A stretch of 64,000 bases of DNA from Gemmatimonadota bacterium (GCA_041390125.1 JAWKQN010000009.1:186001-250000); one strand, 5' to 3'. Counted from the first letter of the stretch, positions 25,001 through 33,715 are shown. Program-made: numbers and translations. Notes: generated from the letters alone by a model not told the origin.

Positions 25001-25861
25001 CGGCAGGAGGGGCAGCACGATCGCGCGCTCCGGCGGCTCGGGCCACACACCGCGGGGCAGGTGCCCGAAGCGACGCTCGAGGTCCGCCACCGGCGTGGGC
25101 CCGCCCTCGGGGTCCGTACGCAACGGCCAGGCCGCCGATGCGTCGTCGACGGCGACCTGCCGCAGCCGCGCGGTCTGCTCCGGCTCGATCCCCGCGACCG
25201 CCGCCAGGTGCGCGGAGTCCTGATCCGCCTCCAACAGATAGATGAGGGCGAACGCGATGTCGCGCGGTTCGTCTGCAAGCACGCTTCCTGCGGCCTCGCA
25301 CGCATCGAGCACCGTCGTCGCCCGGGCGGACCGCTCCGAAAGCTCGCGCAGCACGCGAAGGCGACGCTGGCCCAGCACTCGACGCGTGTCTTCGGTGCAG
25401 GTGCAGAACACGCCACCGATCCCACCGCCGTCGTCGGGCGCGGGGCTGTACGAGAAGGTGAAGTAGGTCTCCTCCGGGAAGCCGTTGCGGTCCATGACCA
25501 GCAACAACTCCTCGTTCCAGGAGGCCTCACCGTGGCGTAGGACGCGATGGGCCTGGGGACCCACGACCGGCCACACGTCCGGCCAGATCTGCGGCGCGCT
25601 TGCTCCCAACGCCTCCGGGTGCCGCGCACCCAGGATGGGCACGTAGGCGTCGTTGTAGAGGTTGACCAGGTGGTCTCCCCACCACAAGAACATCGGATAG
25701 CGGGAGGCCAGCAGAAGGCGGACCGCGGTGACGAGGCTCGCCGGCCAGCTCGAGAGAGGGCCGAGCGGCGTCTGGGTCCAATCGAAGCGTTCGATCCGGG
25801 CGGCCATGTCGCCCCCATGGGCGAACCAGGAACGCGCCGCTCCGACGCCGTGGTCATCCAT
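22100..25861 (-). CDS. Hybrid histidine kinase with two kinase cores and two receivers
   Basis: A 1253-residue soluble-looking sensor protein. In order: a PAS-like sensory region (about 20-160), a GAF-like region (about 170-330), HisKA with His358 in SNVSHEFRTPL and its ATPase (NLVSNAFKF, GTGIGLAL), and receiver 1 with Asp680 in VLADVMMPG. Then come a PAS domain (about 765-885), a second HisKA with His902 in LAHELRNPL and its ATPase (NLLDNAAKY, GLGIGLSL), and receiver 2 with Asp1186 in VLLDLGMPG. Both cores keep the phospho-accepting His and N/G boxes, so both may be active. The ATG at 25861 has GGAGGGGG 4 bases upstream. No transmembrane segment or partner regulator is nearby. Confidence 0.93.
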   Translation of the reverse strand: MDDHGVGAARSWFAHGGDMAARIERFDWTQTPLGPLSSWPASLVTAVRLLLASRYPMFLWWGDHLVNLYNDAYVPILGARHPEALGASAPQIWPDVWPVVGPQAHRVLRHGEASWNEELLLVMDRNGFPEETYFTFSYSPAPDDGGGIGGVFCTCTEDTRRVLGQRRLRVLRELSERSARATTVLDACEAAGSVLADEPRDIAFALIYLLEADQDSAHLAAVAGIEPEQTARLRQVAVDDASAAWPLRTDPEGGPTPVADLERRFGHLPRGVWPEPPERAIVLPLLPTGESRPDGFLVIGLSPRLVFDDDYGGFATLLATHVETAITQARAFQQEQRRAQALAELDRAKTTFFSNVSHEFRTPLTLMLGPLEDLLDDREGPLAPEIRSQVERVHRNSVRLLKLVNTMLSFSRVEAGRADARFERTDIAALTRDLASVFRSTVEAGGLFLHVDCPPVTAPVHVDRDLWEKIVLNLVSNAFKFTFEGGITVRLKETASEVQLEVEDTGVGISDAELPRVFERFHRIEGARRRSHEGTGIGLALVDALARVHGGQVQVRSREGQGSTFTVSIPLGADHLPPDRLVTTDAPPRVDDARGYVEEALRWLPPAPSSDGEQDSEVHRGVRGSGPTARPRVLWADDNADLRAYVTELLSPRFDVEAAADGEAALSAARQRRPDLVLADVMMPGLNGFELLAALRADPDLGDVPVILLSARAGEEARLGAAEAGADDYLTKPFSARELVVRVGAQLELASVRREAQRAIAESEQRFRVMAHTAPAMLWMTDPTGACVFLSRGWHTFTGQREEESLGFGWLEAVHPDDRRRSERIFLESNARREAFQLDYRIRRADGAYRWAIDAGAPRFGADGAFEGFSGSVIDVHERKVAEEALREGDRRKDEFLATLAHELRNPLAPIRSAVEILNTLGPEDPSLQRARDVIGRQVGHMVRLIDDLLDLSRLSRGTVVLRRTRVDLRAVVTHAVENARSAVERGGHTLTLRMPETPVWVWGDDVRLVQVVTNLLDNAAKYTPQGGRVTLHVGMDDARAHVSVHDDGRGIAADMAERIFDMFTQGQGSGATGLGIGLSLVRTLVEMHGGAVRVDSPGVGEGSTFTVTLPLDSGHHTPVGEETVDTRQATAAGHRRILVVDDNADAGQTLATLLGLRGHVTQSVADGTDALRVVDSFRPDVVLLDLGMPGMDGLEVARRLRAARQGHDLLLVALTGWGQDEDRRRSRAAGFDAHLVKPVDVTDLEAVLRGAV

Positions 25862-25944
25862 CCTGCCCCCTCCAGCGTTTCCGGACCGTCGAACACTCAC
25901 AGCGATCCGCCCGGGGGACAATGGCGGTCACTTCCCCTCGCGTC

Positions 25945-26574
25945 CTACAACACCAGCTCGATCACCACGAAGCCGAGGATCAACAGCACCCCGAACGCCC
26001 AGGTCAGCGTATTGAAATGCCGATCGATGAACTCCTTCACCGGCGGGCCGAAGCGGTAGATCAGGCCCGCGACCAGGAAGAAGCGCAGGCCGCGCGAGAG
26101 GATGCTCGCGACCACGAAGATGCCCAGGTTCACGCCGAAGACGCCCGCGGAGATCGTGAACACCTTGTAGGGCAAGGGCGTGAGGCCGGCCAGGAAGATG
26201 GCCCAGAAATCGTAGCGATCGTAGAGTGATCGGACGCGCTCGAAGGCCTCGGGGGTGACCCCCGGCACGTACCGGAAGAAGGGCTCGGCCAGGGCGCCCC
26301 AGAGGCCGGCGCCGATCAGGTAGCCGATCAGACCGCCCACGACGGATGCGGCCGTGCAGATGGCCGCGAAACGGAGCGCCTTCTTGCTCGCCCCGAGCGC
26401 CAGCGCGACCAGGAGTGGATCGGGGGGGATCGGAAAGAAGGAAGACTCGGCGGCCGACAGGCCGGCCAGCGCGACCGGACCGTGGGGCGTCTCCGCCCAG
26501 TGCAGCATCCAGTCGTACAGGCGGCGGACCGGACCCTTGCGGGCGGGGGTGACTTCGGGCGCCGAACGCGTCAC
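25945..26574 (-). CDS. VTT/DedA-like inner-membrane protein (YqaA type)
   Basis: A 209-residue membrane protein with four to five hydrophobic segments and the VTT-domain signs FFPIPPDPLLVAL early and GLTPLPYKVFTISAGVFG in the middle. Members of this superfamily are thought to be lipid scramblases or to support membrane homeostasis. The GTG start at 26574 overlaps the pcm stop as GTGA and has AAGGAG 8 bases upstream. It ends the housekeeping chain that runs from 32.6 kb. Confidence 0.82.
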   Translation of the reverse strand: MTRSAPEVTPARKGPVRRLYDWMLHWAETPHGPVALAGLSAAESSFFPIPPDPLLVALALGASKKALRFAAICTAASVVGGLIGYLIGAGLWGALAEPFFRYVPGVTPEAFERVRSLYDRYDFWAIFLAGLTPLPYKVFTISAGVFGVNLGIFVVASILSRGLRFFLVAGLIYRFGPPVKEFIDRHFNTLTWAFGVLLILGFVVIELVL

Positions 26575-27248
26575 GTGTCGAGCTCCTTGCTCCATCCGAA
26601 CTTGCCCACCAGGGGGACGAACCGGCAGGGGATCTCGGCGTCCTCCTGCAAGATCCGGCCCCCCTGCCGCCGGACCAGGACCAGGCGCTGTTCCTCGCGG
26701 TCCCCGACCGGGATCAACATGCGTCCCCCTTCCGCCAACTGGTCGCTCAGGGCCTCGGGGACGGCCGGCGCGCCGGCCGAGACGACGATGACGTCGAAGG
26801 GCGCGTACTTGCGCCAGCCGATGGTGCCGTCGCCTACGAGCAACGCCACGTTGCGGATCTCCAACTGATCGAGCGCCGCCCGCGCCCGCTGGGACAGGGC
26901 CCGCTCGCGCTCGACCGAATAGACGCGCTCCGCCATCCGGGAGAGCAGCGCCGTCAGGTAGCCACTGCCCGTGCCGATCTCCAGCACCTTGTCGGTCGGT
27001 CGGGGATCCAGCACGCGCAGTGTGAGTGCCTGCAGGGACGGTTGCGACGCGGTCTGCCCGAATCCGATGGGCACCGGCGCGTCCTCGTAGGCGCGGTTCA
27101 CCACCCCCTCCGGCAGGAACAGGTGCCGGGGGATGCGGTCGAACAGCTCCAGCAGCGCCAGATCGTCGATCCCGGCCGCGCGGATCCGCTCGATCAGCCG
27201 CCGGCGCTGCCCGACGAAACGGAACCCGTCTACCGGCTCAGCTCCCAC
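26571..27248 (-). CDS. pcm: Protein-L-isoaspartate O-methyltransferase
   Basis: A 225-residue SAM-dependent enzyme that methylates isoaspartyl residues so that damaged proteins can be repaired. It has GFGQTASQPS (substrate loop), the SAM motif LEIGTGSGYLTALL, YSVERE, and a late GGRMLIPVG. The GTG at 27248 lies inside the end of surE (19-base overlap) with GGAG 8 bases upstream. The surE-pcm pairing is classic. Confidence 0.93.
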   Translation of the reverse strand: MGAEPVDGFRFVGQRRRLIERIRAAGIDDLALLELFDRIPRHLFLPEGVVNRAYEDAPVPIGFGQTASQPSLQALTLRVLDPRPTDKVLEIGTGSGYLTALLSRMAERVYSVERERALSQRARAALDQLEIRNVALLVGDGTIGWRKYAPFDVIVVSAGAPAVPEALSDQLAEGGRMLIPVGDREEQRLVLVRRQGGRILQEDAEIPCRFVPLVGKFGWSKELDT

Positions 27249-27979
27249 GAGCGGAGCTCCTCCATGAGCGCATAGTTGGTCAGGTCCAGGTGGATCGGCG
27301 TGACGGAGATCCAGCCCTCCTGCACCGCGCGGAAGTCGGAGTCGTCACCGCCCTCCCAGCTCGCCACGCCGCCGCCGATCCAGAAGTACTCGCGTCCGCG
27401 CGGATCCTGGGCGCGGGTGATGGAGTCCTGGTAGCGGCGCCGTCCCAGGCTCGTGATCCGCACCCCGTTCAGCCGCGCGGGGTCGATGGCGGGCAGGTTC
27501 ACGTTGAGCAGGGTGTGATCCGGAAAGCGCTCGTTGCGCGCCAGGCTCTGGAAGAGGCGCGCGAGCGTCTCCGTCCACAGCTCGATCTCCTCGAAGTGCT
27601 CGCCCGTGTAGGACACGGCCACCGAGCGGATCCCCAGCACGGTCGCCTCCATCGCGGCGGCCACGGTGCCGGAGTACAGCACGTCCTCGCCCATGTTGGG
27701 GCCATGGTTCACGCCGGAGAGACAGAAGTCCGGCGTGCCATCCACGAGCTCGTTCAGGGCGAGCAGGACGCAGTCCGTGGGCGTGCCGTCGACGATGTGC
27801 GTGCCGTCCGTGGCGCGGCGTACGCGCAATGGGTGATGCAGCGTGAGCGAATGGGACGTGGCGCTCTGCTCCCGGTCGGGAGCGACCACGGTCACCGCTC
27901 CGATGCTCCGGGCCGCCTCGGCGAGAACGTGCAGCCCTTCGGCCAGGTATCCGTCGTCGTTCGTGCAGAGGATGTTCAT
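27230..27979 (-). CDS. surE: 5'/3'-nucleotidase SurE
   Basis: A 249-residue metal-dependent nucleoside monophosphatase. The N-terminal MNILCTNDDGY carries the metal-binding Asp pair, and SGVNHGPNMGEDVLYSGTVAAAMEA is the second signature. The length is normal. The ATG at 27979 overlaps the stop of the MerR-type gene as ATGA, and its 3' end overlaps pcm, so the three should be translated together. Confidence 0.95.
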   Translation of the reverse strand: MNILCTNDDGYLAEGLHVLAEAARSIGAVTVVAPDREQSATSHSLTLHHPLRVRRATDGTHIVDGTPTDCVLLALNELVDGTPDFCLSGVNHGPNMGEDVLYSGTVAAAMEATVLGIRSVAVSYTGEHFEEIELWTETLARLFQSLARNERFPDHTLLNVNLPAIDPARLNGVRITSLGRRRYQDSITRAQDPRGREYFWIGGGVASWEGGDDSDFRAVQEGWISVTPIHLDLTNYALMEELRSWELSR

Positions 27980-28362
27980 CCGTTCGAGCTTCCACCCGAG
28001 GCGGCCGGAGTCAGGATCTCCAGCAGGCCGTCCAGCTCGGTACGGATCTCCTCCATGAGGCTCGGCGTGACCACCTGCTTGCGTTCCTCCGCCATCTCGG
28101 CGCTGCGTCTCGTCTGCTTCAGGTGCCGGCGCGCGCCGTTGATCGTGTACTTCTGATCGTAGAGCAGATGCTTGATGAGCAGCACCAGCTCGATGTCGGC
28201 GGGTTTGAACACGCGGTTGCCGGCGCGGTTCTTGGTCGGGCGCAACGGCTCGAACTGGGTCTCCCAGTAGCGCAGCACGTGGGGCTTCAGCCCCGTCAGC
28301 TCGCAGACATCGCCGATCGAGTAGTAGGCCTTCTTGGCGATGGGTTCGTCGAGCTGGCTCAC
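27976..28362 (-). CDS. MerR-type DNA-binding regulator
   Basis: A 128-residue protein with an N-terminal MerR helix-turn-helix (YYSIGDVCELTGLKPHVLRYW) and winged region (NRVFKPADIELVLLIKHLL), followed by a short helix and an acidic tail. There is no effector-binding domain and no metal-binding Cys set. The GTG at 28362 overlaps the gpsA stop (GTGA) with GAGGAG 5 bases upstream. Stand-alone MerR genes of this kind near der, plsY or ihf-type genes are widespread; the target is unknown. Confidence 0.87.
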   Translation of the reverse strand: MSQLDEPIAKKAYYSIGDVCELTGLKPHVLRYWETQFEPLRPTKNRAGNRVFKPADIELVLLIKHLLYDQKYTINGARRHLKQTRRSAEMAEERKQVVTPSLMEEIRTELDGLLEILTPAASGGSSNG

Positions 28363-29375
28363 GACCACTCCTCGGGTTTCGGGTCTCGGCTCATCAGACG
28401 GCGGATGGCCTCCTGGGGCGGACGGCCCTCCGTCAGGATCGCGTGCACCTCGCTGGCGATCGGCATGTCGACGCCTTCGCGGCCCGCGAGCGCCACGACG
28501 GCCTGTACGGTGGCCACCCCTTCGGCCACCGACGTCATCTCGCCCAGAATGGCGTCGAGCGCTTCGCCCCGACCCAGACGGTAGCCTACGGTGCGGTTCC
28601 GGCTCAACTCCCCCGTGCAGGTCAGCACGAGGTCTCCCATCCCGGCCAGCCCGGCGAAGGTACCCGGTTGCGCGCCGAGCCGCAGGCCCAGCCGTGCGAT
28701 CTCGGCCAGACCCCGCGTCATCACCGCCGCGCGCGTGTTGTGCCCGAAGCCCAGGCCGGCGACCACGCCGCTGGCGAGCGCGATCACGTTCTTGAGCGCG
28801 CCCGCCAGCTCCACGCCGACGACGTCGCCCGACGTGTAGACGCGGAAGGTCTCCGTCTGGAAGACGGACTGCGCGTCGAGCGCCGCTTGCGTGTCGGCGC
28901 TGGCCACGACGACCGCGGTGGGCTCGCCGGCGGCGACCTCCGCGGCGAAGCTCGGACCCGACAACACGGTGAAGCGCCGCATCCGCTCCGGACCGACGAG
29001 GGACGCGAACACGCCGTCCATGCGCTCCAGGCTGCGGATCTCGATGCCCTTGGAGGCGCTGACGATGTGGACGTCCGGGCGCAGCACAGGCGCACACGCC
29101 TGCACCACGGCCCGCACGTGCTGAGCCGGCGTGACCGACACCACGAGGTCCGCATCCCGCACCACGGACTCCAGGTCCGTGCTCGCCTCGACTCCCTCCG
29201 GCAGGGTGCGCCCCGGGAGGAAGACCGGGTTGGTCCGGGTGGCGCGAATGGCTTCGACCACCTGGGGCTCACGCGCCCACAGATGGACCTGCCGACCCTT
29301 GCCGGCGAGCAGCCCGGCCAGGGCGGTGCCCCAGCTGCCCCCGCCCAGGACCGCGATGCGGTCGGGAGCGCTCAC
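28359..29375 (-). CDS. gpsA: Glycerol-3-phosphate dehydrogenase [NAD(P)+]
   Basis: A 338-residue enzyme that makes sn-glycerol-3-phosphate for phospholipids. The Rossmann motif LGGGSWGTALA is at the N-terminus, followed by SASKGIE, LSGPSFAAEV, and the catalytic Lys in GALKNVIAL. The GTG start overlaps the plsY stop (GTGA). It feeds PlsY, encoded just upstream. Confidence 0.95.
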   Translation of the reverse strand: MSAPDRIAVLGGGSWGTALAGLLAGKGRQVHLWAREPQVVEAIRATRTNPVFLPGRTLPEGVEASTDLESVVRDADLVVSVTPAQHVRAVVQACAPVLRPDVHIVSASKGIEIRSLERMDGVFASLVGPERMRRFTVLSGPSFAAEVAAGEPTAVVVASADTQAALDAQSVFQTETFRVYTSGDVVGVELAGALKNVIALASGVVAGLGFGHNTRAAVMTRGLAEIARLGLRLGAQPGTFAGLAGMGDLVLTCTGELSRNRTVGYRLGRGEALDAILGEMTSVAEGVATVQAVVALAGREGVDMPIASEVHAILTEGRPPQEAIRRLMSRDPKPEEWS

Positions 29376-29992
29376 GAGGCCGCCCGGGCGGCGGGCCGCT
29401 TCTGTCCGATCCGGGGCTCCTCCCCCCGGAACAGGCGCGTCAGGTTGGAGCGGTGCTTCCAGATCACGAACGCGGACAGCCCGACCGTGAAGGCCACCAG
29501 ACCGGTGCCGGCCGTGGGGACGGTCACGGCCACCAGGACGGGCAACGCCAGGGCGGCCGCGATGGAGCCCACGGAGACGATCCGGGTGAGCGCCACCATC
29601 CCCAGCCAGACCACGAAGCCTCCCAGCGCGGCCAGCGGGGCCAACGCGATGAACACCCCGCCGCTCGTGGCTACTCCCTTCCCTCCGCGGAAGCGGACCC
29701 AGAAGGAGAAGACGTGCCCGACGATGGCGGCGGCCCCGTAGGCCAGCGTCCAACCCCACGCCGCCCCGCCGTCCAGACGCGGGAAGTACCACACGGGGAA
29801 CCAGCCCTTGAGCACGTCGACGACCATCACCACCAGGGCGGCCTGCCAGCCCAGGACACGGAACGCGTTGGTGGCGCCCAGATTCCCGCTGCCCTCGTTG
29901 CGCAGGTCGACGCCGCGCGCCTTTCCCACCCAGAAGGACGTGGGGGTGGCCCCGAGCCCGTACGCCGCCAGGCAGAGGAGCCAGGGAATCAC
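29372..29992 (-). CDS. plsY: Glycerol-3-phosphate acyltransferase PlsY
   Basis: A 206-residue multi-pass membrane protein that acylates glycerol-3-phosphate with acyl-phosphate. Its three cytoplasmic motifs are visible: GSGNLGATNAFR, FRGGKGVATSGG, and the region around IWKHRSNLTRLFRGEE. The C-terminus carries an extra short basic tail. The GTG start at 29992 overlaps the der stop (GTGA). Confidence 0.95.
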   Translation of the reverse strand: MIPWLLCLAAYGLGATPTSFWVGKARGVDLRNEGSGNLGATNAFRVLGWQAALVVMVVDVLKGWFPVWYFPRLDGGAAWGWTLAYGAAAIVGHVFSFWVRFRGGKGVATSGGVFIALAPLAALGGFVVWLGMVALTRIVSVGSIAAALALPVLVAVTVPTAGTGLVAFTVGLSAFVIWKHRSNLTRLFRGEEPRIGQKRPAARAAS

Positions 29993-31311
29993 TCGCTGCT
30001 CCCGCGCATCCGGATGCGGATCGGCACGCCCGTGAAGGGCCAGCGGTTGCGGATCGCGTGGTGCATGTAGCGAATGTAGTGCTCGGGAACGGCGTCGGGA
30101 TAGTTGGCGAAGACGACGAAGGTGGGTGGCTCGATCGCCATCTGGGTCATGTATTTGAGCTTGACCGGCCGCCCCCGGTGATGGGGGGGTGGCTGACGGC
30201 GCACCGCCAGCTCCAGCACCTCGTTGGCCTCGGGTGTGGAGACGCGGTGGCGGCGCTGCTCCCAGACCTCGACCACCAGGTCCAGCAGCTTGTGTACACG
30301 CTGTCCGGTCAGCGCGGAGACGAACAAGACCGGCACCGGTTCGAGCGAAGGCGCGCGCCGCTTGAACTCACGTTCGAACGTGGCGGCGGTCTGCGTCTCC
30401 TTCTCCACCAGATCCCACTTGTTGATCAGGATCACCAGACCGCACCCGGCGTTCCAGGCCGCCTCGCCGATCTTCAGGTCCTGGACCCCCATCCCCTCGG
30501 TGGCGTCGACGACCAGCACGCAGACGTCGGCTTCGCGGATGACGCGGTCCGTGCGCAGCGCGGAGTAGAACTCGACCGAGTCCTTGATGCGGGCATGACG
30601 CCGCAGCCCGGCGGTGTCGACGAAGGTCAGCGTATGCCCGTGATAGCGCAGCGAGGAGTCCACCGGGTCGCGCGTGGTTCCCGGCACGTCGCTGACGACG
30701 ACCCGGTCCTCGCCGAAGAGCCGGTTGACCAGGCTGGACTTGCCCACGTTGGGCTTCCCGATGACGGCGATGCGCACCGCGGCCTCCGCGGCGGGGTCGT
30801 CATCGCGTCCGGCGAACAGCGCCACGATGCGGTCCAGCAGATCTCCCGATCCCTTCCCCGAGTTGGAGCTGACCGGAACGGGCTCGCCCAGGCCGAGCGA
30901 CCAGAACTCGTGGTGCGAGGTCACCGCCGGAAGCTCGTCCGCCTTGTTGGCCACCAGCACCACGGGACGCCCGGCCGTGCGCAGCACCTCGGCCAGGCGC
31001 TCGTCCAGGGGGTGGATCCCCACCTTGGTGTCCACCATGAACACGATGACGTCGGCTTCGTCCACCGCGTGCAGGGCCTGCGCGCGGATCTGCCGGTCCA
31101 TCGGCTCGTCCGAACCCTCGACGATGCCTCCCGTGTCGACGATCTGGAACCGGTGCCCGGCCCATTCCGCACGCGCGAAGTTGCGGTCGCGGGTGACGCC
31201 GGGACGATCGTCGACGATCGCGACCCGAGCGCCCAGCACCCGGTTGAAGAACGTGGACTTGCCCACGTTGGGCCGCCCGACGACGGCGACCACGGGAAGG
31301 CGCTCGGTCAC
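29989..31311 (-). CDS. der: GTPase Der (EngA)
   Basis: A 440-residue ribosome-assembly GTPase with two G domains in tandem: GRPNVGKST with DTGG and NKAD, then GKPNVGKSS with DTAG and NKWD, and a C-terminal KH-like domain (about 350-440). The GTG at 31311 overlaps the stop of the radical-SAM gene. All nucleotide-binding motifs are intact. Confidence 0.96.
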   Translation of the reverse strand: MTERLPVVAVVGRPNVGKSTFFNRVLGARVAIVDDRPGVTRDRNFARAEWAGHRFQIVDTGGIVEGSDEPMDRQIRAQALHAVDEADVIVFMVDTKVGIHPLDERLAEVLRTAGRPVVLVANKADELPAVTSHHEFWSLGLGEPVPVSSNSGKGSGDLLDRIVALFAGRDDDPAAEAAVRIAVIGKPNVGKSSLVNRLFGEDRVVVSDVPGTTRDPVDSSLRYHGHTLTFVDTAGLRRHARIKDSVEFYSALRTDRVIREADVCVLVVDATEGMGVQDLKIGEAAWNAGCGLVILINKWDLVEKETQTAATFEREFKRRAPSLEPVPVLFVSALTGQRVHKLLDLVVEVWEQRRHRVSTPEANEVLELAVRRQPPPHHRGRPVKLKYMTQMAIEPPTFVVFANYPDAVPEHYIRYMHHAIRNRWPFTGVPIRIRMRGSSE

Positions 31312-32579
31312 AGGCCGTGCAGGGCGCGGGTGAGGCTCTTCGCTGCGACCACCCGCGCGGGCGCGAGCCTCCGCGCGACCTCTGCGAACGGCACGCTGTC
31401 GATGAACAGCCCGTCGCCGTTGAGGGCTTCCGCCGGGCAGAGGATCACGTCCTCCGGCCGGGGATCGGAGGCGGCGTCCAGCAGATCCTGTCCCGCCATC
31501 AGCCCGGCGATGGTGACGGTCTCGCCGAAGAAGCGGTTGACGACGGCGTGCACCTCGACCGCCGCGCCCGTACGGGAGGCCAACGCGGCGCGTCGTGACT
31601 CGAAGAAGGGCGCCATCGAGGTGCCGGTGAAGATCCGGAGCCGCCGCCCGCGCAGCTCGGGCAGACGCGCGAGCCCTGCGTCGAGCTCGTCGACGAGGTG
31701 CCGCACCGCGCCCACGCCGTTCTCGATGAGCTCGAGGTCGTCGTAGTAGGCGCGCGCCGGGAGGGGCTGGCCGGCCGTGAGGAACATCTCGTCGGCTGCG
31801 TAGGCCCACCCCGTTCCCCGCTGCGCGTGGGCGCGGGCGCGGGCGCGTTCGACCTGCGCGACGGCCGTTGCGGCCTCGTCGGGCCGGAGGAGCCGCACCG
31901 GACGATCGAGGTTGTAGCGGGTGAGACCCACCGGCACCACGGAGAGCGTCCGCACCCGCGGCCCGAGGGCCCAGAGGTCCTCGATGGTGCGCTCGAGGTG
32001 GATGCCGTCGTTCCATTCCGGACACAGCACGACCTGCGTGTGCACTTCGAGCCCCGCCTCCGTCAGCGTCCGCAGCCGATCGAGGATCTCGCCCGCGCGC
32101 GCATTGACCAACAGACGCTCCCGCACGTCGGGCTCGGTGGCGTGCACGCTGACGTACAGCGGCGAGATGCGCTGATCCACCAGGCGCTGGAAGCCCTTGG
32201 GCCCCAGGTTGGTGAGCGTGACGTAGCTGCCGTACGTGAACGAGAGCCGGAAGTCGTCGTCACGCAGCCAGAGCGCGTCGCGCACCCCCGGCGGGTTCCC
32301 GTCGATGAAGCAGAAGACACACTTGTTCGCGCACTCCCGCACCGTGTCCGGTTGGGGCACGATGCCGAGCGGCTCCCCCGGCGAACGCTGGATCTCGTAG
32401 AGCTCCTCGTCCCCTTCGGGGGTGAGCGTCTCGATCTCCAGGTCGGTGTCGGCCAGCAGGAACGTCAGGTCGATCCCGTCACGGACCCGCTGGCCGTTGA
32501 TACGCACGACCCGCGTGCCGATGCGCAGCTCGAGCGCCTCGGCGATGCTGCCGGCTTCGATCTGGGCGATGCGGACCAC
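31308..32579 (-). CDS. YVQE-type radical SAM protein (DUF512)
   Basis: A 423-residue protein: an N-terminal PDZ-like domain (about 1-70), the cluster motif CANKCVFCF (Cys-x3-Cys-x2-Cys) of a radical SAM enzyme, then the DUF512 part with VVPVGLTRYN and TGTSMAPFF. The family is usually encoded next to der, as here, and is suspected of a role linked to ribosome function; the reaction is unknown. The GTG at 32579 starts the overlapped chain to 25945. Confidence 0.9.
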   Translation of the reverse strand: MVRIAQIEAGSIAEALELRIGTRVVRINGQRVRDGIDLTFLLADTDLEIETLTPEGDEELYEIQRSPGEPLGIVPQPDTVRECANKCVFCFIDGNPPGVRDALWLRDDDFRLSFTYGSYVTLTNLGPKGFQRLVDQRISPLYVSVHATEPDVRERLLVNARAGEILDRLRTLTEAGLEVHTQVVLCPEWNDGIHLERTIEDLWALGPRVRTLSVVPVGLTRYNLDRPVRLLRPDEAATAVAQVERARARAHAQRGTGWAYAADEMFLTAGQPLPARAYYDDLELIENGVGAVRHLVDELDAGLARLPELRGRRLRIFTGTSMAPFFESRRAALASRTGAAVEVHAVVNRFFGETVTIAGLMAGQDLLDAASDPRPEDVILCPAEALNGDGLFIDSVPFAEVARRLAPARVVAAKSLTRALHGL

Positions 32580-32654
32580 GGGCGGACGGCCTGGGCTCGG
32601 GGTGTGGGGCGCCTGCGACGGAGCCTTGAAAGTTAGCCGCGGGCGGGATCCTGC

Positions 32655-33653
32655 TCAACGATCTCCCATACGGGCCAACTCGGCCTCGGCGGCCACGTAC
32701 CCGAACGCCGGCCACTGGGACCGTCCGGTCAGGATGCGCTCGAAGACGCTGCGGGCACGCGTCGCGTCCCCGTTGTAGAGGTACCAGTTCCCCACCCCGT
32801 AGGCCGCGGTGGTGCCGGTCAACGTGGCGTCCTCGCCCCCCGGCCCCAGGAGGTCCTCCGGCGTGCGACGGCCCTGGTACATCCGCAGCAGGTCCAGGTA
32901 GGCCGTGCTTTCGATGACGTCCGGGTTCTCGGGCAGGTCCGCCAGGACCTGGGCCGCCTCCTGCTCCCGACCGAGGCGCCGCAGCGTCATGTAGAGCCAG
33001 TGGGCCGTGGCCACCACCGAGTCGTCGTGCCGGGAGACCGCCATGCAGTTCCGGTAGGCCTCCAGCGCGGCCTCGAAATCGCCCTGGAGGTAGTGGGCCA
33101 GACCCAGGTGGTACCAGATGTTGAACTGCAGCGTGCTGGTGGGGATCCCGAGCGCGTTCGGTTGTCCGTCGGGCTCGACCTCGTCCTCCGTGCCGGCCAC
33201 GACCTCGGCCGCCCGCGACAGGTCGGCAACCGCCTCGTCCAGCTCGCGGACCGTGATGTAGCGGTGTCCCCGGTGGCGGAGCAGGTGGGGCTCGTCCGGG
33301 AAGCGCTCCAGGGCCGCCGAGTAGGTGGCGATGGCCTGCCGGAAGTGGCCCGGGTAGGCCTGGCGCCGCCCCGCCCAGATCCAGGCGTCCAGGCTGGAGG
33401 AGTCGGCCGCCAGCGTGGCTTCGGCCTCCTCCAGCTGCTGCCGCCGTTCGGCCTCCACCTCCGCCGGGGCCTCGGGCCGGGAGAGCGGCTCGCCCAGGAG
33501 GGACGTGGCCTCGGTCTCCGCCGTGAGGGCCTGGTCCCGCTCCGCCGCCTCCTGCGGCGCGGCGTCGGGTGTCGCATCCGGACCGGCACAGGCGTTCCCC
33601 ACCCACAGGAGGCTCACGAGGCTGAGGAAGGCCACGGTGCGACGATTCGGCAT
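32655..33653 (-). CDS. Exported TPR protein
   Basis: A 332-residue protein with an N-terminal hydrophobic signal (ending VGNACAG; the Cys does not fit the strict lipobox), an acidic Ala/Glu-rich linker to about residue 75, and TPR-like helical repeats to the end (for example FNIWYHLGLAHYLQGDFEAALEAY, split over two helices). The ATG at 33653 has GGAG 7 bases upstream. It is divergent from the BP74-like lipoprotein, 62 bases apart. Function unknown; probably a periplasmic scaffold. Confidence 0.75.
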   Translation of the reverse strand: MPNRRTVAFLSLVSLLWVGNACAGPDATPDAAPQEAAERDQALTAETEATSLLGEPLSRPEAPAEVEAERRQQLEEAEATLAADSSSLDAWIWAGRRQAYPGHFRQAIATYSAALERFPDEPHLLRHRGHRYITVRELDEAVADLSRAAEVVAGTEDEVEPDGQPNALGIPTSTLQFNIWYHLGLAHYLQGDFEAALEAYRNCMAVSRHDDSVVATAHWLYMTLRRLGREQEAAQVLADLPENPDVIESTAYLDLLRMYQGRRTPEDLLGPGGEDATLTGTTAAYGVGNWYLYNGDATRARSVFERILTGRSQWPAFGYVAAEAELARMGDR

Positions 33654-33715
33654 CGGTGTACTCCTGGGTGACGAGGCGATCACGGACGACACGTCCTTCA
33701 AGTATAGGACAAGGG

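Noticed and set aside
30058..31746. + strand open frame of 562 codons opposite der
   Set aside because: Shadow of der, whose two G domains are complete.
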